Part shown: one piece after another, positions 16,356-25,252 of the stretch
How the letters are laid out: each line of letters opens with the position of its first letter
Numbering within the stretch: position 1 is the first letter of the stretch
DNA from: Streptomyces sp. S.PNR 29
GTDB taxonomy: Bacteria; Actinomycetota; Actinomycetes; Streptomycetales; Streptomycetaceae
Length of the DNA: 64,000 nt
Direction of reading: 5' to 3'
Assembly (NCBI RefSeq): GCF_030386795.1
Contig: NZ_JANUQM010000005.1
Coordinates: forward strand, 491,625-555,624
Program-made: the position numbers and the translations under genes
The notes under the pieces: model-generated
Database searches by the model: none
The model's input: the letters and a program-made list of their open reading frames with translations, nothing else
Told to the model about the DNA's origin: nothing

Positions 16356-17600
16356 TTACTTCGCGGCGTCCTGCGCCGCGGTGAGCGCGTCCTTCGGCGA
16401 CCTGGACCCGCTGAGGGCGGACTGGACCGCCTTCCACATCTGCTCGGAGATCTTGGGGTACTGGGTGCCCAGGTCGTCACTGGTGCGTCCCTTGGCCGAC
16501 TTCACGGCCTGGACCCAGGGCTTGAGCTTGGGGTTCGCCGCCACCTGCTTGTCCTGGACCTCGCCGGTGGGGGCCACGTAGGACAGGGTGGTGTCGGTGT
16601 CGTACAGGTTGTCGGTGCTGGTCAGGCAGGACACCAGCTTGCGGGTGATGGCGTAGCGGCCGGTGTCGCCCTGGACCGGGACGGTGACGAACTCGCCGCC
16701 GGTCGGAGCCGCGGCGTTGCCCCCGTCGGCGCCGGGGATGGGCAGGACGCCGTAGTCGAAGCCGGCCTTCTCGGCGTTGGCGAGCTGCCAGGTGCCGTTC
16801 TCCGCGAACGCGTAGTCGCCGCTCGCGAACTCCTGCCAGCTGGTGGTCTGGGTGTTGTTGATCACCGAGTTGGGCGCGTAGCCCTTCTTCAGCCAGCCGG
16901 TCCACAGGGACAGCGCCGAGACGCCCTGGGAGGAGTCGAGTTCGGTCAGCTCGGCGCCCGAGCCCCAGAACCAGGGCAGGAACTGGAAGCTGCCCTCCTC
17001 CGTGCCGATCGCGGAGAAGGTGATGCCCTTCTTGCCCGCCTTCTTCACCTTCGCCAGCGCCGCCGTCAGCGACTTCCAGTCCTTGACCGAGGCGACGTCC
17101 ACACCGGCCGCCTTGAGGACCTCCTTGTTGTAGTAGAGCGCGAGGGTGTTGGCGCCGATGGGCGTGCCATAGGTCTTGCCGCCCGACTGGCCGGCCGCGA
17201 GCAGGTTCGGGTCCACCTTGGAGGTGTCCAGCTTGTTCTCGTCGGTCGTGGTGAGCGCTCCCGCCTCGGCGAGCGTCGACACCACGGGGTTGTCGAGGAT
17301 GAGCACGTCCGCGGAGTTGTCCTGCTGTGCGGCCAGCAGCGCCTTGTTCATCAGGTCGCTGGTGTCGAACGCCGTCCGCTTGACCTTGACCCCGGCCTTG
17401 CTGCCGCAGCCGTCCAGCAGCTTCACCCACGCCGAGTCCTTGGCGAACTGCGGGTACGGGTCCCAGATGGTGTAGGTGCCGCTGTCCGCCGCCTTCGCGG
17501 ACGACGTCCCGTCACCGGAGGAGCATGCGGCGGTGCCGACGGTGAGGGCGACGACGGTCATGGCGGCGGCGGTGAGACGGTGTCTGGCGGGTTTGTTCAT
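16356..17600 (-). CDS. Extracellular sugar-binding lipoprotein of an ABC importer
   Basis: A 414-residue family-1 solute-binding protein. The N-terminus has a basic stretch, a hydrophobic core (AAAMTVVALTVGTAAC) and a lipidation cysteine near residue 26, indicating an anchored lipoprotein. The mature part has the usual pattern, with ALYYNKEVLKAAG and SGDYAFAENGTWQLA. The ATG at 17600 follows AAGAGGAA. It is first in the leftward transport operon after the LacI gene, 129 bp downstream of it. Ligand unknown; a glucoside- or glycerate-linked sugar would fit the GH63-like partner, but that is only inference. Confidence 0.9.
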   Translation of the reverse strand: MNKPARHRLTAAAMTVVALTVGTAACSSGDGTSSAKAADSGTYTIWDPYPQFAKDSAWVKLLDGCGSKAGVKVKRTAFDTSDLMNKALLAAQQDNSADVLILDNPVVSTLAEAGALTTTDENKLDTSKVDPNLLAAGQSGGKTYGTPIGANTLALYYNKEVLKAAGVDVASVKDWKSLTAALAKVKKAGKKGITFSAIGTEEGSFQFLPWFWGSGAELTELDSSQGVSALSLWTGWLKKGYAPNSVINNTQTTSWQEFASGDYAFAENGTWQLANAEKAGFDYGVLPIPGADGGNAAAPTGGEFVTVPVQGDTGRYAITRKLVSCLTSTDNLYDTDTTLSYVAPTGEVQDKQVAANPKLKPWVQAVKSAKGRTSDDLGTQYPKISEQMWKAVQSALSGSRSPKDALTAAQDAAK

Positions 17601-17729
17601 GGGTGTTCCTCTTGAGTGATCCGGGTGGCGATTCGGATGTGGGCATGCCAAGCCGACAGGCGGCGGAGGCGCATCACGCCGCCGGTACGGGCAGGTGCGG
17701 TCCGGGCAGGGGGCAGCCGGTCGGGCGGC

Positions 17730-18776
17730 TCAGGCGGTCACGTCGGAGCCGGGACTCGCCGGCGCGACCGTGCCGACGGGCCCGGTGCTGGCACGGAGAG
17801 AGATCGGCGGGGCGAGCAGGTGGTGGCGGGGCGGTGCGTCGGGGTGGTCGAGCCGCTCGACGAGCAGTTCGACGGCCAGACGCCCCATCTGCGCGGCCGG
17901 CACGTCGGCCGCGGTGAGCTGCGGGGTCATCGTCTCCGCCCACCGGGCGGCGACGACGCCGGTGACGGAGAAGTCGCGCGGCACATGGCGCCCGGCATGG
18001 GCCAGGCCCCGGTAGAGGCCGCCCAGTGCGGCCTCGTTCAGGGTGACGAGGGCCGTGGTGGCGGGATCGTCGCGCAGAATCCGTTCCAGGCAGGCCTGGC
18101 CCGAGGGGGCGTCGTCCCCGCAGGTGTACGTGCGGACGGTGAGCCCGCGCTCCGCGGCGGCCTTGGTGAAGCCGTCGAGCCCCCGGTGCGCGGACTCGTA
18201 CCCGGCGCGCAGGAGCCGCTCGGGCCGGTTGACGAAGGCGATCCTGCGGTGGCCCAGGTCCGCGAGGTGGTGGACACAGGCCGCCGTCAGCGCGGTGTGG
18301 TCGAGGCCGACCCACCAGTCGCCCTCCGGCCGCGCGGTGCGGCCGATGCAGACGGCCGGGAAGTCCTCGGCGAGGAGGTGGTCGACGCGGTCGTCCTGAA
18401 GTCTGATCTCCATCAGGATGGCGCCGTCGACACGTCGCTCGCCCAGCAGCCGCTGGAACGAGCGGTCGCTGTCCACACCGCTCGGCGAGAGCAGTACGTC
18501 GTAGTCGTAGGTTGCCGCGGCCTCCACCACGCTGCCGATGAAGTCGAGCTGCATCCCCGTGTAGTGGTTGCCGGCGGGCGGGAAGACCAGACCGATGGTG
18601 CTGGTCCGGCCGTTGGCCAGGGCGCGTGCGCTCGCGTTGGGCCGGTAGCCGAGGTCGTCGATGACCCGCCGGATCTTCTCGCGGGTCTCCTCCGACACCG
18701 GGCGCTTGCCGCTCAGTGCGTACGAGACGGTGCTCCGCGAGACACCGGCCCGCTTGGCGATCTCACCGATGTTCAC
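17730..18776 (-). CDS. LacI-family transcriptional regulator of the leftward sugar operon
   Basis: A 348-residue repressor. An N-terminal HTH (VNIGEIAKRAGVSRSTVSYAL) with the hinge helix region ASARALANGRT is followed by a periplasmic-binding-like effector domain (IGLVFPPAGNHYTG, CIGRTARPEGDW, GHRRIAFVNRP). The GTG start at 18776 sits behind GGAG and gives the canonical short N-terminus; an upstream ATG would add 37 non-family residues spanning the operator. It lies upstream of the ABC/GH63-like genes on the same strand. A CGAACCGGTTCG palindrome over its own start site suggests autoregulation. Confidence 0.92.
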   Translation of the reverse strand: MNIGEIAKRAGVSRSTVSYALSGKRPVSEETREKIRRVIDDLGYRPNASARALANGRTSTIGLVFPPAGNHYTGMQLDFIGSVVEAAATYDYDVLLSPSGVDSDRSFQRLLGERRVDGAILMEIRLQDDRVDHLLAEDFPAVCIGRTARPEGDWWVGLDHTALTAACVHHLADLGHRRIAFVNRPERLLRAGYESAHRGLDGFTKAAAERGLTVRTYTCGDDAPSGQACLERILRDDPATTALVTLNEAALGGLYRGLAHAGRHVPRDFSVTGVVAARWAETMTPQLTAADVPAAQMGRLAVELLVERLDHPDAPPRHHLLAPPISLRASTGPVGTVAPASPGSDVTA

Positions 18777-18809
18777 GGGGACTCCTTCATCGAGCTCATT
18801 CGACCTCAT

Positions 18810-18859
18810 CGAACCGGTTCGCGTGAAGGGAAGGTAGGAGCTGGCCGGGCGGGTGTCAA
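18810..18859 (-). promoter_or_regulatory. Promoter and LacI-type operator of the 17730-18776 regulator
   Basis: On the minus strand TTGACA (18859-18854), a 17-bp spacer and TACCTT (18836-18831) form a good housekeeping promoter. The perfect 12-bp palindrome CGAACCGGTTCG (18810-18821) lies just after the expected start, the position of a LacI-type repressor site. Confidence 0.75.
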
Positions 18860-18930
18860 TGCCTTGCGCGGAGTTCCCGGAACTCATCGGAAACCCGGAT
18901 GTACCGGCAGAGAGAGTCGCGCACGGAGTA

Positions 18931-18976
18931 TTGCTGGCCAGGTCGGGCCGGTGCTACCTTCCGGCGAACCGGTTCG
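18931..18976 (+). promoter_or_regulatory. Right-facing promoter with the same LacI operator, no gene behind it
   Basis: TTGCTG (18931-18936), an 18-bp spacer and TACCTT (18955-18960) are followed by an identical CGAACCGGTTCG palindrome (18965-18976). Nothing coding follows on the plus strand; the next gene (19066-20085) is antisense. It looks like the promoter of a lost operon, or of a short untranslated RNA. Confidence 0.5.
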
Positions 18977-19065
18977 ACAGGTGTCGTCGGGCGGACGACG
19001 TCATCTCGGCAGGTCTTGCCCACCCCGGTTTGGCGAGCACCCCGTCCGGACCGCAGTGAAAGCGG

Positions 19066-20085
19066 CTACCCGCGTGGCGGTGCCGTACTGCCCCGGATCA
19101 CGAGCTGCGTCGGTACGACGACGTCGTGTTCGGTCTCCTCGCCGCGCAGGATGTTCAGGAGCATCCGCCCGGCCAGTTCACCCTGCTCACGGACCGGCTG
19201 CCGCACAGTCGTCAGGTCGGTCAGCTCGGCCACGGGATGGTCGTCGATGCCGATCACGGACATGTCGTCCGGGATGCGCAGACCCGCCCGTCGCAGGGTA
19301 CGGATGGCGCCGAGGGCGACCTCGTCAGAGTGGGCGTAGACAGCGGTGGGCGGCTCGGGCTGGCTGAGGAGTTTGGCCATGGCGTCGGCACCCTGGTCGC
19401 CGCCCCAGTCGACGGTGGCGACGAGGCGTTCGTCCACCGGGATGCCCGCGTCGCGCAGGGCGGCGTAGTAGGCGTTGGAGCGGCCGGAGGGCTGTACCTC
19501 GTCGGGCTGGTCGGGGTCGACGGCAGCGATCATCGCGATGCGACGGTGGCCGAGGAAGAGCAGATGGTCCATGGCCTGCCGGCCCGCGGTCTCGTCATCG
19601 ATGGACACGTTCGGGTAGGGCGCGTGCTGCCCGCCCGCGGCGATGATCGTGACGCCCATCAGCTCCAGGCGGCGCTGTTCCTCCTCCCCGACGGGGAAGG
19701 CCAGGACGACGACGGCGTCGACCTTGCGGCGCGCGGGCAGGCGGTGGAAGAAGTCGTGGCGGTCCTCGATGCCGTCGACGTGGTAGAGCAGCACGTCGAG
19801 GTCGGCCGCGCGCAGCACCGACTCCAGCCCCTCCAGCAGCGCCGCGAAAAACCAGCGGGAGATGTGCGGTACGACCACAGCGACCCGGCCGGTGGCACCG
19901 CCGGCCAGGCGGGACGCCTCGGGGGAGACGACGTAGGAGAGCTCCTCGGCGACCGCGAGGACGCGGCGCCGGGTGGCTTCTGAGACGCCGTAGTCGTTGT
20001 TGAGTGCGCGTGAGGCGGTAGCCATCGAGACGCCCGCCGCGCGGGCCACGTCGGCCATGTTGATCTTCTGGGAGCTCTGCGCCAT
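19066..20085 (-). CDS. LacI-family transcriptional regulator of the rightward sugar operon
   Basis: A 339-residue repressor with the HTH MADVARAAGVSMATASRALNN at residues 10-30, the hinge SPEASRLAGG and an effector domain (VAVVVPHISRWFFAALLEGLE, SIDDETAGRQAMDHLLFLGHRRIAMIA, PDDMSVIGIDDHP). Start at ATG 20085; length is normal. It is divergent from the ABC/GH13 operon starting at 20387. Three GGAAACGCTTCC-like palindromes in the shared intergenic region are the likely operators for both directions. The ligand is probably an alpha-glucoside or its breakdown product, judging from the GH13 gene. Confidence 0.92.
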   Translation of the reverse strand: MAQSSQKINMADVARAAGVSMATASRALNNDYGVSEATRRRVLAVAEELSYVVSPEASRLAGGATGRVAVVVPHISRWFFAALLEGLESVLRAADLDVLLYHVDGIEDRHDFFHRLPARRKVDAVVVLAFPVGEEEQRRLELMGVTIIAAGGQHAPYPNVSIDDETAGRQAMDHLLFLGHRRIAMIAAVDPDQPDEVQPSGRSNAYYAALRDAGIPVDERLVATVDWGGDQGADAMAKLLSQPEPPTAVYAHSDEVALGAIRTLRRAGLRIPDDMSVIGIDDHPVAELTDLTTVRQPVREQGELAGRMLLNILRGEETEHDVVVPTQLVIRGSTAPPRG

Positions 20086-20114
20086 GCCGGAAGGCTAACC
20101 CACAACCGGAGAAG

Positions 20115-20152
20115 TTCGGAAACGCTTCCGAAATCTTCGGAAGAGCTTCCGA
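20115..20152. promoter_or_regulatory. Two LacI-type operators upstream of the 19066-20085 regulator
   Basis: TTCGGAAACGCTTCCGAA (20115-20132) is an 18-bp near-perfect palindrome, and TTCGGAAGAGCTTCCGA (20136-20152) is a second. They lie 30-67 bp upstream of the regulator start, consistent with autoregulation. The same core occurs at 20270 on the transporter side. Confidence 0.7.
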
Positions 20153-20232
20153 GCCCCTCGGTAGCGTCAGTTACTCCCCGTACGGACATCTCATCGTTTT
20201 GGCACGTCAAATGTATGTTGCGGGTTCGTTAC

Positions 20233-20286
20233 TTGACAGACCTGCTCGGCCACCTCAGTCTTTCGGCAACGGAAACGCTTCCGAAA
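20233..20286 (+). promoter_or_regulatory. Promoter and LacI-type operator of the ABC/GH13 operon
   Basis: TTGACA (20233-20238), a 17-bp spacer and CAGTCT (20256-20261) are followed by CGGAAACGCTTCCGAAA (20270-20286) at the expected start site. The untranslated leader to the ATG at 20387 is about 120 nt. The 301-bp gap 20086-20386 holds this promoter and the operators at 20115-20152 and no gene. Confidence 0.7.
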
Positions 20287-20386
20287 CGACCTTCGCACTT
20301 CCTTGTGGCCCGGTCGGGGAAGCACGCCGACCTCGGTCTGCCGACCGTGCCCTGGAACGGCAGCCGCATGGATGCGAGGAGGCATC

Positions 20387-21778
20387 ATGCCTGAGCAGCA
20401 CCCCACCTCCCCCGTCAGAACCGCGGTCCGCCGCCTGCGCGCCCCACTGGTGGCCGTCGCCGCAGCGTCCGCGCTGGTCACGCTGGCGGCGTGCAGCGCA
20501 CCCGGCTCCGGATCGGATTCCGGATCGGCGGCGAACGCGACGCCGACCGCCGTCAACACCGCCGTCGCCGACACCCCGGCGACCCTGACCCTGTTCTCGG
20601 CGGCCGGCCTGCAGACGTACGAGCAGGGCCTGGCGGACGCCTTCATGGCCAAGTACCCGAAGATCAAGGTGAAGCTGAGGGTGGAGGCGGACAACAACTA
20701 CAACACCGTCCTGCCGAGGCTGCTGGCCTCCGACTCCACGCCGGACCTCGTCCAGCCCTACGACCTCCTCGGCGGCGTCAAGGACAACCTGCTCACCAAC
20801 CTCGACGCCTACGACAAGGCGTACGGCTGGAGTTCGAAGGTCCCCGCCTCCGCGCTGGCGCCCGGACGGGTGTCGAACGGTGCGGTCGGCGGCGGTTCGC
20901 TGTATCAGGCGGGCGGTTCCGCGGGGCCGCTGGTCGGTGTCTTCTACAACAAGGAGCTGGCCGCGAAGGTCGGCATGAAGACCGTGCCCGCCTCGATCGC
21001 GGATCTCGAGGCCGTCATGGCCAGGGCGAAGGAGTCCGGGATCACTCCGATCGTCGCCTCCAACCAGGACGGCCTGATCGGCCACCTGTACAACCTGCTG
21101 CTGGGCGACTACATGGGCGCCGAAAAGCTCAGCGACATCGTGTACCACCAGCCGGGCGCCACCCTGGACACCCCGGAGGCGGTCAAGGCCACCGAGACGC
21201 TCCAGAAGTGGATCAAGGCCGGCTACTTCGCCTCCGATGTCAACGCCATCAACCAGGAGGCGTCGTACGGGCAGTTCACGGGCGGCAAGGGCCTGTTCTT
21301 CTTCCAGGGCAGCTGGATCACGCAGACCATCGACAAGAACTTCAAGGGCAAGTACGGCGTCTTCCCGATGCCGCCGGCCACCGAGGACGGCGCGTACGCG
21401 TGCATGACCAGCAACACCCTCGCCTTCTCGATCGCCGCGCGCTCCAAGAACAAGGACGCCGCCGCGCTGTTCCTGAACTTCCTCACCACCCCCGAGGCCG
21501 CGAAGGTCGCCGTCAAGAACGGCTACGCCGCGCTGACTTCCGGGACGGCCGCCCCGGCCAAGCCATCACTGTCCGGCACGCTGACGGAGCAGATCCAGGC
21601 CGGTTACGCCGCCATCGCCGCCGACAACGGCTTTGACAGCTGGCTGCAGAACGCCGCCCCGGCCGTCAACACCAAGCTGACCCAGCAGCTCCAGCTGCTG
21701 GTCTCCGGCAAGGTCGAGCCCGCCGCGATGGTCAAGAGCCTCCAGTCCACCTACGCCGACGCACTGAAGAGCAGCTGA
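20387..21778 (+). CDS. Extracellular sugar-binding lipoprotein of an ABC importer
   Basis: A 463-residue family-1 solute-binding lipoprotein. After a basic N-terminus and hydrophobic core, the lipobox LAAC places the lipidated cysteine near residue 36, followed by a Gly/Ser-rich linker. The mature domain has VGVFYNKELAAKVGM and an ASNQDGLIGHLYNLLLGDYMG ligand-site region. ATG 20387 is preceded by GAGGAGG. It is first of four co-directional genes (binding protein, two permeases, GH13 enzyme). Ligand inferred to be a short alpha-glucoside. Confidence 0.9.
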   Translation: MPEQHPTSPVRTAVRRLRAPLVAVAAASALVTLAACSAPGSGSDSGSAANATPTAVNTAVADTPATLTLFSAAGLQTYEQGLADAFMAKYPKIKVKLRVEADNNYNTVLPRLLASDSTPDLVQPYDLLGGVKDNLLTNLDAYDKAYGWSSKVPASALAPGRVSNGAVGGGSLYQAGGSAGPLVGVFYNKELAAKVGMKTVPASIADLEAVMARAKESGITPIVASNQDGLIGHLYNLLLGDYMGAEKLSDIVYHQPGATLDTPEAVKATETLQKWIKAGYFASDVNAINQEASYGQFTGGKGLFFFQGSWITQTIDKNFKGKYGVFPMPPATEDGAYACMTSNTLAFSIAARSKNKDAAALFLNFLTTPEAAKVAVKNGYAALTSGTAAPAKPSLSGTLTEQIQAGYAAIAADNGFDSWLQNAAPAVNTKLTQQLQLLVSGKVEPAAMVKSLQSTYADALKSS

Positions 21779-21783
21779 GCCCC

Positions 21784-22704
21784 ATGCCTTCCACCACCCG
21801 ACCGACGACGAAGGGTGCGGCCGCCCGGGGCCACCGCAGGCTCCGGGCGAGGCGGTGGGCCGGCTGGCTCTTCGCCCTCCCCGCCCTCGCCTTCTACGGC
21901 GTCTTCAACTTCCGCCCGGTCCTGATGTCGATCCAGTACTCCTTCTACGACTGGGACGGCGTTGGCGCCTCCACCTGGGTGGGCCTGAAGAACTACACCG
22001 AGGTCTTCACGGACAACGAGCAGTTCTCCTCCCTGCTCCACGCCTTCTACCTGATTCTTTTCTTCACCGTCCTGCCGGTGACCATCGCCCTGATCACCGC
22101 CTCCGTCCTACGGCAGATGCAAGGCCGCTTCACCGGAGCACTGGCCCGCACGCTCCTGTTTCTGCCGCAGATCATCCCCGGCGCCGCCGCCGGCGTCGCC
22201 TGGACGTGGATGTACTCCGACAACGGCGTGGTCAACCAACTCCTGCGCGCCGTCGGTCTCGACGACATCGCCCGCCCCTGGCTCGCCGACTTCACCTGGG
22301 CCCTGACCGCGGTCGGCTTCATCGGCACCTGGCTCTCCACCGGACTGTGCACGATGCTCCTGCTGGCCGGCATCGGAAAGATCGACAACAGCCTGTACGA
22401 GGCGGCCCGCATCGACGGCGCAGGCCCCATCCGTCAGTTCCTGTCCGTCACCCTGCCCGGCCTGCGCAACGAGATCGGTGTCTGCGTCACCATCACGATC
22501 ATCGCCGCCCTCGCCAGCTTCGACGTCGTCTACCTCTCCACCCAGGGCGGCCCCGGCACCCAGACCATGGTCCCCGGCGTCGCCGTCTACAACCTGGCCT
22601 TCAACGACGCCCGCCTCGGCGCGGCCTCCGCCCTCGCCGTCGTCCTCGCCCTCGTCGTGATCGCCGTCGTCGTCCCGCTCCAGCGCCTGTTCCGGGAGAA
22701 GTAG
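21784..22704 (+). CDS. Sugar ABC transporter permease (MalF type)
   Basis: A 306-residue inner-membrane permease starting 5 bp after the binding-protein stop. It has a basic N-terminus and six hydrophobic segments. The EAA loop reads DNSLYEAARIDGAGPIRQFLSVTLPGLRNEIG. It pairs with the following permease; no ATPase gene is present, so a shared MsiK-type ATPase is expected. Confidence 0.92.
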   Translation: MPSTTRPTTKGAAARGHRRLRARRWAGWLFALPALAFYGVFNFRPVLMSIQYSFYDWDGVGASTWVGLKNYTEVFTDNEQFSSLLHAFYLILFFTVLPVTIALITASVLRQMQGRFTGALARTLLFLPQIIPGAAAGVAWTWMYSDNGVVNQLLRAVGLDDIARPWLADFTWALTAVGFIGTWLSTGLCTMLLLAGIGKIDNSLYEAARIDGAGPIRQFLSVTLPGLRNEIGVCVTITIIAALASFDVVYLSTQGGPGTQTMVPGVAVYNLAFNDARLGAASALAVVLALVVIAVVVPLQRLFREK

Positions 22705-22708
22705 TCCG

Positions 22709-23551
22709 ATGCCCGAACGCACGCAGACCATACGGAACTTGCGCCGCCGCGCCCCCGGACTCATCCTCATCACGGCCGCCGCGCTCTACTCCGTCGTCCC
22801 GCTCCTGAGCATGGTCAGCGCGGCCCTCGCGCCCCAGGGCACGTTCCCCTCCGGACTGAGCTGGCCGTCCGACCCGCACTGGCACAACTTCGTCGACGCC
22901 TGGAACGTCGCCAACATCACGACGTTGCTGAAGTCCAGCACGCTCATCGTGCTCGGCGTCGTCCCGGTCGCGGTCCTGATCGCGACGATGGCCGCATACG
23001 CGATCGCCGTACTGGAGATCCCGCTGGGCGGCGTCTTCTACACCGTCCTGGTCCTGACACTGACCCTTCCGTACGAGATCGTGATCGTTCCCCTTTACGA
23101 ACAGACCAGGGCCATGGGCCTGTTGGGCACGCAATGGGCGCTGATCCTCCCTCTCATCGGGATGAACATGCCGTTCGCGGTGTTCTGGATGCGGGCCCAC
23201 TTCGTCGGCGTACCGAAGGAGTTGTCCGAGGCGGCGGGCATGGACGGCGCCGGCCCCTGGCGCGCCCTGTTCCACATCCACCTGCCCCTCGCTCGCCCCG
23301 CGATCGCCTCCCTGGCGCTGCTGATGTTCCTGTCCACCTGGAACCAGTTCCTGCTCGCCCTGGTGCTCATCGACGACCCCAACAAGCGAACCATGGCCGG
23401 CGCTCTTCAGGCGTTCACCACGAAATACAGCACCGACCAGGTCCTGCTGAATGCCGGCGCCCTGCTGATCATGGCACCCACGATCCTCGTGTTCCTTGTC
23501 CTGCAACGCCACTTCGTCAAGGCGCTGCTCCAGGGCTCGGTCAAGGGCTGA
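22709..23551 (+). CDS. Sugar ABC transporter permease (MalG type)
   Basis: A 280-residue inner-membrane permease, 4 bp after the preceding gene. Six hydrophobic segments and the EAA loop PKELSEAAGMDGAGPWRALFHIHLPLARPAIAS, as in carbohydrate uptake systems. The C-terminus ends with VFLVLQRHFVKALLQGSVKG, typical of MalG-type permeases. It precedes the GH13 gene by 46 bp. Confidence 0.92.
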   Translation: MPERTQTIRNLRRRAPGLILITAAALYSVVPLLSMVSAALAPQGTFPSGLSWPSDPHWHNFVDAWNVANITTLLKSSTLIVLGVVPVAVLIATMAAYAIAVLEIPLGGVFYTVLVLTLTLPYEIVIVPLYEQTRAMGLLGTQWALILPLIGMNMPFAVFWMRAHFVGVPKELSEAAGMDGAGPWRALFHIHLPLARPAIASLALLMFLSTWNQFLLALVLIDDPNKRTMAGALQAFTTKYSTDQVLLNAGALLIMAPTILVFLVLQRHFVKALLQGSVKG

Positions 23552-23597
23552 CCACCACCCCCACCCCTCTCTCTTCAGAACAGTCAGGACCGAGTAC

Positions 23598-25223
23598 ATG
23601 ACCCACGACTCCTGGTGGCGCTCCGCAGCCATCTACCAGGTCTACATACGCAGCTTCGCCGACGGTGACGGCGACGGAACCGGCGACATCGCCGGCCTGC
23701 GCTCACGTCTGCAGTACCTGGCCTACCTCGGTGTGGACGCGATCTGGATCAACCCCTGGTACCCGTCCCCGCTGGCCGACGGCGGCTACGACGTCTCCGA
23801 CTACCGTGACATCCACCCCGCGTACGGCACGCTCGATGAGGCGAAGCATCTGATCAGCGAAGCCCACCAGCTGGGCCTGCGCGTGATCCTCGACATCGTC
23901 CCCAACCACACCTCCAACCAGCACGCCTGGTTCCGGCAGGCGTTGGCAGCGGCGCCCGGCTCGCCGGAGCGGGAGCGGTACTTCTTCCGCGACGGCCGAG
24001 GCGAAGACGGCTCCCTGCCCCCGAACGACTGGCACGCCGCCTTCGGTGGCCCCACCTGGACCCGCACCGACGACGGCCAGTGGTACCTCCACCTCTTCGC
24101 CCCCGAACAACCCGACCTGAACTGGGACAACCCCGAGGTCCGTGCCGAGTTCGAGTCCGTCCTGCGCTTCTGGTTCGACCTCGGCGTCGACGGCTTCCGC
24201 ATCGACGTCGCCCACGGCATGGTCAAGGACCCCGCCCTCCCCGACCTCGGCCTGACGGAGTTCTCCGTCCTCGCCCGCGAAGGCCAGGACAACCACCCGC
24301 ACTGGGACCGCGACGGCGTCCACGACATCTTCCGCAGCTGGCGCGCCATCGCCGACAGCTACCCCGACCGCCGCGTCTTCGTCGCCGAGGCCCACGTCCG
24401 CCCCGGCCGCATGCCCGACTACCTGCGCCCCGACGAACTGCACACCGCCTTCAACTTCGACTTCCTCAAATGCCCACTGGAAGCCGACAAGCTGAGGCAG
24501 GTCATCGACCGCACGATCACCGATCTGTCGACGGTCGGCGCCCCCTCCACCTGGGTCCTGTCCAACCACGACGAAACCCGCCACGTCACCCGCTACGGCC
24601 GCGCCTACACCGGCGTCACCACCCCGATGCGCGACCAGCGCCACCCCACCGACCTCGCCCTCGGCACCCGGCGCGCCCGCGCAGCAGCCCTGCTGATGCT
24701 GGCCCTGCCGGGAGGCGCGTACATCTACCAAGGGGAAGAACTGGGCCTGTACGAGGTCGAAGACCTCCCGGAAGAAGTCCTGCAGGACCCCACCTGGGAA
24801 CGCTCAGGACACACGATCCGCGGCCGAGACGGCTGCCGCGTCCCCCTCCCCTGGACCGGCGACACCCCGCCCTTCGGCTTCAGCACCTCCGCCGCCGCCC
24901 CCTGGCTGCCCCAGCCCGAAGACTGGAAGTCCTACACCGCCGAGGCCAACCAGGCCGACAGCGCCTCCATGCTCCAGCTCTACCGCGCCGCCCTCCGCCT
25001 GCGCCGCACCGAACCCGGCCTGCGCGGCGAGGAGTTCCGCTGGCTGGACAGCCCGCAGGGCACGCTGCTCTTCGAACGGGGCAACGGCCTGCTGTGCGCG
25101 GTGAACCTGTCCGACCAGCCCGTCCCCCTCCCCGTCGGCCACAGCCCCCTCCTCGTCTCGGGGCCGCTGGACGGTGGCAGCCTGCTGCCCACGGACACCA
25201 CCGCCTGGCTGCACCGGGGCTGA
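23598..25223 (+). CDS. GH13 alpha-glucosidase / oligo-1,6-glucosidase
   Basis: A 541-residue intracellular GH13 enzyme. N-terminal WWRSAAIYQVYIRSFADGDGDGTGD and DAIWINPWYPSPLADGGYDV are the first barrel signatures. The catalytic nucleophile is in DGFRIDVAHGM (about residue 200), the acid in VAEAHV (about 260) and the third acid in LSNHDETRH (about 325). There is no signal peptide, so it acts on sugar imported by the upstream ABC transporter. Members with this pattern cleave maltose, isomaltose, trehalose-like or sucrose-like alpha-glucosides; the exact one is uncertain. ATG 23598 gives the usual short N-terminus. Confidence 0.9.
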   Translation: MTHDSWWRSAAIYQVYIRSFADGDGDGTGDIAGLRSRLQYLAYLGVDAIWINPWYPSPLADGGYDVSDYRDIHPAYGTLDEAKHLISEAHQLGLRVILDIVPNHTSNQHAWFRQALAAAPGSPERERYFFRDGRGEDGSLPPNDWHAAFGGPTWTRTDDGQWYLHLFAPEQPDLNWDNPEVRAEFESVLRFWFDLGVDGFRIDVAHGMVKDPALPDLGLTEFSVLAREGQDNHPHWDRDGVHDIFRSWRAIADSYPDRRVFVAEAHVRPGRMPDYLRPDELHTAFNFDFLKCPLEADKLRQVIDRTITDLSTVGAPSTWVLSNHDETRHVTRYGRAYTGVTTPMRDQRHPTDLALGTRRARAAALLMLALPGGAYIYQGEELGLYEVEDLPEEVLQDPTWERSGHTIRGRDGCRVPLPWTGDTPPFGFSTSAAAPWLPQPEDWKSYTAEANQADSASMLQLYRAALRLRRTEPGLRGEEFRWLDSPQGTLLFERGNGLLCAVNLSDQPVPLPVGHSPLLVSGPLDGGSLLPTDTTAWLHRG

Positions 25224-25252
25224 CCTCACCCCAATCCACCAGGGCCTGTCCG

